Positions 60,434-64,000 of a stretch of 64,000 nt of DNA are shown here, in pieces. Origin of the DNA: an uncultured Caulobacterales bacterium (GTDB lineage: Bacteria; Pseudomonadota; Alphaproteobacteria; Caulobacterales; Maricaulaceae); assembly GCA_938009235.1 (NCBI GenBank), contig CALLIK010000004.1, positions 518,412-582,411 of the forward strand. Direction: 5' to 3'. The position numbers and the translations under genes were made by a program. The notes under the pieces are model-generated. The model did not search any database, was not told where the DNA came from, and saw only the letters and a program-made list of their open reading frames with translations. Position 1 is the first letter of the stretch; each line of letters starts with the position of its first letter.

Positions 60434-62617
60434 ATGCTTGAGGTTGGGAGAAAACAGTTTTTAGTTACGATAGCAATTACTTTACTATTGTCACTCGCAA
60501 CTATTTTCAGTCACCCTATGGAGAAGTTTGATCGCGTCTGGTCAGATATAATTTTAACTTCTGAAAAAACACCTGTTGATCAAAAATATTTGATTGTCGA
60601 CATCACGGCTCAAGATATACGTCAGTCAGACGGAGCGCATTTACCCAGAGGCCAACTGGCTCAAACACTTACATGTCTGAATGAAGCGGGTGCTGAGCGT
60701 GTGTTAATTGACTTAACCTTGTCTGAAGCTCTGTCTTCAAAAAACGATTCATCCCTCCTTAAAGCAATGTCAAACTTCGGACCACAAAGGCTCGCTCTAC
60801 CCCAAGGCGGTGCAGAAAAATTTAGCGCCCATGCAACCTTAGTTGATCTAGGCCTATTAACTGACCCTGATGGTTGGACGAGAGCTGTTCGAACCTCACA
60901 GAATAGTTCCGGGTATAATCCTGCGGCATGGTTGGCCACGGGCCAGCTCTCTAAAGAGAAGGTCAACATTGATTTACGCTATGCCCCCTCCACGCTTGAA
61001 CGTGTAAGCTTAGGGGCTATTCTGGCCGGATATGACAAAGATATATCTGGTTACAATGTCATTATTAGTCGAGATCCATCGATTGCCTCAAGCCGGGTTC
61101 AACTTCCGCTTGGCAATGGCCCTGATCGCTCGGCACTCATCGCGCTTGGAGGCCTTTCTGTGTCAACGGGCTATCAAGGCTCAGTTAAAAAATCTTGGCT
61201 AGCAGCCCTCTCCATAGCTTTGATACTTATGGTTTTGGGTCTAATTTCTGCTACGCTTTTAAAAAATAAACGCCTGCTGTTGATGCTTGGACTTGCGATG
61301 ACCATCACGGTTGTTGGATTGAACATTTTCATGATGAGAATATGGGGCGGCCAAGGTTATCCAATCATGCAATATATTTGCTTCCTGATTGGTATCACTG
61401 TCACAATTGCCTACAGGTTACGTCTCTTTCAAATGGTTTCAGGGTTTCTAAAAGGCGATCTTAGCCCAGAAGAAGCTTGGGCGTGGCGAGCTCATGAGGA
61501 TAGTAAATTCCCTGTCATCCTTCTGAACGCGATGGGTAATGTACGCCGTATGAATCCCGCTGCAGAAGAGATCAAAGCTTGGCTTGGCGAAGACTCTGAA
61601 AACACAGGTCAACTTGAATTCAAAACAGGCGCGAAGGAAATATCTTTGGTCGGACAAAATGGTCTTGGCCGTAAGTTTGAATTGGAATGGCCTCATAGCG
61701 CTGTTGCTATTATCCTCATGAAAGATGTCACAGAGGCAACGCTCAAGTTTGACAATCTTCAGAAATCACAAACTGAGGCGATTGAACGGGCTGATACCTA
61801 TGAGCAGAAAAAGAATCAAGCCGAGGCCGCGAGTCAGCAGAAAACCGATTTTCTAGCCAATATGAGTCATGAATTACGGACGCCTCTTAATGCCATTAAT
61901 GGGTTTGCTGATATAATGGACCGTGAGGTTTTTGGTCCACTAGGCGATGCTCGCTACAAAGAATTCACCAGTAATATTTTGTTTTCTGGTGAGCATTTAC
62001 TCTCCCTTATCAACGACATACTTGACTTATCTAAGATTGAGGCAGGTGAGATGAAACTAAATATTGAACAAGTCGAGGTGGGTGGTTTAATTTCTCAAGC
62101 CTTACGTATTGTGAATGCGCGTGCGCAAAATGGACACCTCAGATTGATTTATGAAAATACAAATCTGCCACAGATAAACGCAGATTCACGTGCCATTAAA
62201 CAAATCCTACTGAACCTTCTAACGAATGCCATAAAATTCACACCTGAAGGTGGCGTAGTCAAAGTGAGCGCAGAAGCGCACCCTACCGCACTGGTTCTGC
62301 GTGTCTCAGATAGCGGCATAGGCATTCCGCAAGAAGATATTAAACGTCTCGCACAACCATTTCAGCAAGTTGATAATGAGAAGTCTAAAACCATGGAAGG
62401 TACAGGACTAGGCCTATCGCTTTCCAAATCCCTCGTCGAATTACACGGCGGCACTTTCACGATTGAGAGTATGGTCGGAAAAGGTACAATGATCACCTTC
62501 ACGATACCTCATGCTCAAATCGAACAGCCAGCTGAAATTCCTGCAGCCAAGCTATATATGTCCGCCCCCGTGCCAAGAGGTCCCGTGACACCGCCAACAT
62601 TCTTGAAAGCCTCATAA
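60434..62617 (+). CDS. CHASE2-domain sensor histidine kinase
   Basis: A 727-residue hybrid-free sensor kinase: an N-terminal membrane segment (8-26), an extracytoplasmic CHASE2 domain (about 30-250), three more membrane segments (about 255-275, 281-300 and 310-330), a PAS-like linker (about 350-440), a coiled coil, HisKA with H479 in NMSHELRTPLNAI, and HATPase with LLNLLTNAIKFTPEG, DSGIGIPQEDI and GTGLGLSLSKSLV. No receiver domain. Starts two bases after the pilin stop, so it is probably co-transcribed. Confidence 0.9.
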   Translation: MLEVGRKQFLVTIAITLLLSLATIFSHPMEKFDRVWSDIILTSEKTPVDQKYLIVDITAQDIRQSDGAHLPRGQLAQTLTCLNEAGAERVLIDLTLSEALSSKNDSSLLKAMSNFGPQRLALPQGGAEKFSAHATLVDLGLLTDPDGWTRAVRTSQNSSGYNPAAWLATGQLSKEKVNIDLRYAPSTLERVSLGAILAGYDKDISGYNVIISRDPSIASSRVQLPLGNGPDRSALIALGGLSVSTGYQGSVKKSWLAALSIALILMVLGLISATLLKNKRLLLMLGLAMTITVVGLNIFMMRIWGGQGYPIMQYICFLIGITVTIAYRLRLFQMVSGFLKGDLSPEEAWAWRAHEDSKFPVILLNAMGNVRRMNPAAEEIKAWLGEDSENTGQLEFKTGAKEISLVGQNGLGRKFELEWPHSAVAIILMKDVTEATLKFDNLQKSQTEAIERADTYEQKKNQAEAASQQKTDFLANMSHELRTPLNAINGFADIMDREVFGPLGDARYKEFTSNILFSGEHLLSLINDILDLSKIEAGEMKLNIEQVEVGGLISQALRIVNARAQNGHLRLIYENTNLPQINADSRAIKQILLNLLTNAIKFTPEGGVVKVSAEAHPTALVLRVSDSGIGIPQEDIKRLAQPFQQVDNEKSKTMEGTGLGLSLSKSLVELHGGTFTIESMVGKGTMITFTIPHAQIEQPAEIPAAKLYMSAPVPRGPVTPPTFLKAS

Positions 62618-63262
62618 TCAGAAATTGGCAATATGCCTCTCATTATTAGGTCCCATAAGCCAAACTAGTCATGTGAAAGTTCACTGTTTTTAATAAAAAT
62701 AGATAATCAGGCAAACGAAAACGCTCACAGCCGCTCTCCCGTCTTTTGGGGCGACTGCCTAAATGCGTAGTCTCTAAAAATTAGGACTGCCCGCAATGTC
62801 GGCCCCCACGACGGAATACCGAATAGTTTAGTTTTGTTTTACGCAAGTGATAACACTGCGGCGATGGTTGTAGATGTGACGGTTAGTATTTCCCGCAGTC
62901 TGACCTGCCGACGTAAAGTTAAAACAAAAAGGTTTTAACAGAACCGGTTTAAGATCAGGCGGTCAACGCTCACCACATCATGGCCCGGCACAGTCCAACC
63001 TGTCAAAGTCAGATGCTCAACCCCACCGTCTCCCGAACCAGTAAGCGACGTCTCACCTGTCCCATGTCCGAAAGAACAATATAAGTATGTCACAGCTTCT
63101 GAGTGCGGGGATCATGTTTTTTGAAAGTGCAGTTCAATGAGGGATCGCAGCAGTTGGAAACGTGGACGGATCACAAATAAGGGTTAAGTCATGACCGTTA
63201 TAGCCCAAAGACTTAAATTGCTTAGAGGCTTACTTGGAGCGATTTTAAGACGCTCATTTTGG
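62618..63262. other. Long intergenic region with dispersed-repeat copy 2
   Basis: About 645 bases without a supported gene. Includes the 295-base repeat copy 2 (62783-63077). The rest is AT-rich; a small + strand open frame at 63191 overlaps the lipoprotein on the other strand and is not called. Confidence 0.5.
62783..63077 (+). repeat. Dispersed intergenic repeat, copy 2
   Basis: Same order of blocks as copy 1 at 36918-37203. Its 45-base core at 63033-63077 matches 37159-37203 at 43 of 45 positions. The core and the bases around it are open in one frame in both copies (EPVSDVSPV.CPKE), so it could be a remnant of a small coding region. Confidence 0.6.
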
Positions 63263-63778
63263 TTATATGGGAAATTTAAGATCTATTTTATTGGAAATGA
63301 TGGCAGGTTGCCAATCTTTGCTTTTATTGTTTCCGTCGAGGACAAACACTTGCGCACAAATGGGTTGGGTACCTGGCGTGTCATGGGTTTTAAACATTTG
63401 GACCTCATATAGAATGGACCCATTTGACCGTCGCTCTATGATTTTCGAGTATGACGAGCTATTAATTTTTATATAGTCGCGCGCACTATAAGTGTGACCT
63501 ACTTCATAACGGTCTTTGGAATTACAGTGAAAATAATCAAGGCCGATAAAGCCATCTTTGTTAGTGCTTTGGCTCCACGGAATTTCCTGATTGCTTTCAA
63601 ATTGTAATATATAGCCGGGTTCGTCAAAACTCTCACTAAAGTCCCCGTCAATTATTGCGTTTTGAACTGTTCCTTTATCCAGAGATATAAATGTGATTTG
63701 TACAATTTGCGGCGGTTCTGGGACTGTAGCACAGGCTGAAAATATAAAAACTATTAGGAAAGAGATTAAAGCGCGCAT
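63263..63778 (-). CDS. Lipoprotein of unknown function
   Basis: A 171-residue protein with a lipoprotein signal (ALISFLIVFIFSACA, Cys at residue 16, lipobox FSAC variant). The mature part is rich in aromatic and polar residues with likely strands; two further Cys (HC, PIC). Family not recognised. It lies between the repeat copy 2 and the IS30 remnant. Confidence 0.65.
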   Translation of the reverse strand: MRALISFLIVFIFSACATVPEPPQIVQITFISLDKGTVQNAIIDGDFSESFDEPGYILQFESNQEIPWSQSTNKDGFIGLDYFHCNSKDRYEVGHTYSARDYIKINSSSYSKIIERRSNGSILYEVQMFKTHDTPGTQPICAQVFVLDGNNKSKDWQPAIISNKIDLKFPI

Positions 63779-63872
63779 TGAGCAGACCTAGTGCAAAATG
63801 TAAACAGGAGTCAATTTCATGCAATATTGTCACTATTTAAAAATGCGTCAGTAGCCTTATTTGGGTGCGGTT

Positions 63873-64000
63873 TCAATCGGTCATCGCAACACATTGGCCA
63901 AATCGCTCGGCCGGTGTTTCATATTCGAGGGTCTTTCTGGGACGCTCGTTAAGGGATCTTGCTACCGCATTCAACTTGGCTTGGCTATGGACAGATAGAT
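63873..64000 (-). mobile_element. IS30-family transposase, C-terminal part, cut by window edge
   Basis: On the - strand the reading [17 protein letters not shown], then [17 protein letters not shown] and QCVAMTD stop matches the C-terminus of IS30-family transposases. Stop TGA is at 63873-63875. The rest of the gene lies outside the window. The end of the element should lie near or just left of 63870, where GGTTTCAATCGGTCATCGCAACA resembles IS30-type ends. Confidence 0.8.

Noticed and set aside
63191..63412. 73-codon + strand open frame
   Set aside because: Overlaps the lipoprotein gene on the other strand, which has a clear signal and lipobox.
1..64000. CRISPR arrays, tRNA and rRNA genes
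   Set aside because: None seen on reading the intergenic regions; the repeats found are few, long or inverted rather than regularly spaced direct repeats, and no tRNA-like cloverleaf or rRNA sequence was recognised.

Overview
The window is chromosomal DNA from an alphaproteobacterium, most likely a marine, stalked or dimorphic type near Hyphomonadaceae/Maricaulales. That placement is an inference from gene content, not from a search. The evidence is a purC-purS-purQ-purL-bolA-grx cluster, a serS-surE-pcm cluster, a DUF1476 (F1 ATPase inhibitor zeta) gene, a monomeric NADP isocitrate dehydrogenase next to a dimeric one, and small secreted Sec-dependent proteins. The window has two parts: the right two thirds of a Mu-like prophage (1 to about 21.8 kb), then host chromosome.

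Prophage (1-~21.8 kb, all on +). The head module is Mu-like: portal (cut by the window edge), ASCH-like protein, MuF/gp30 with a C-terminal nuclease-like extension, protease with a nested scaffold, decoration protein, gpT capsid, gp35, gp36, virion morphogenesis protein and gp37. The tail module follows the P2 order for a contractile tail: V, W(gp25), J, I, fibre genes, sheath FI, tube FII, E/E' with a -1 frameshift site, tape measure, U, X, D. After gene D comes an accessory cassette: a staphylococcal-nuclease-like protein, three small unknowns and a second pair of tail-fibre proteins. Genes are tightly packed with many short overlaps, so the block looks like one or a few late operons. Integration genes, transposase and lysis genes are not in view and should lie to the left.

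Host, 21.9-34.8 kb. A CinA-like protein runs opposite to map, followed by radC (which has no ordinary start codon), a spinster-type MFS transporter and purB. Two paralogous secreted thioredoxin-like proteins follow; one has kept its CxxC and one has lost it. Then come the zeta subunit (-), the purCSQL operon running into bolA and a CGFS glutaredoxin, and an unknown membrane-anchored protein followed by a decayed duplicate of its own 3' half.

Host, 34.8-48 kb. This part holds rpsD (-), rarD, several small membrane proteins, a DUF3137 protein, lipocalin, a GGQ release-factor-like protein overlapping trmJ, and two unrelated isocitrate dehydrogenases, each beside its own MipA/OmpV outer-membrane protein. 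Non-coding stretches carry a diverged dispersed repeat (second copy at 62.8-63.1 kb) and a perfect 12-bp inverted repeat.

Host, 48-64 kb. On the - strand are a VOC protein, a Pcm-like methyltransferase, surE and serS. They are followed by sixA with a small membrane protein (+), a DoxX-like protein, gltX, nadE, a serine hydrolase with a Gfo/Idh/MocA oxidoreductase, HU (+), class II DAHP synthase (-), a Flp pilin directly followed by a CHASE2 histidine kinase (+), a lipoprotein (-) and the C-terminus of an IS30-family transposase at the right edge. I saw no tRNA, rRNA or CRISPR array.
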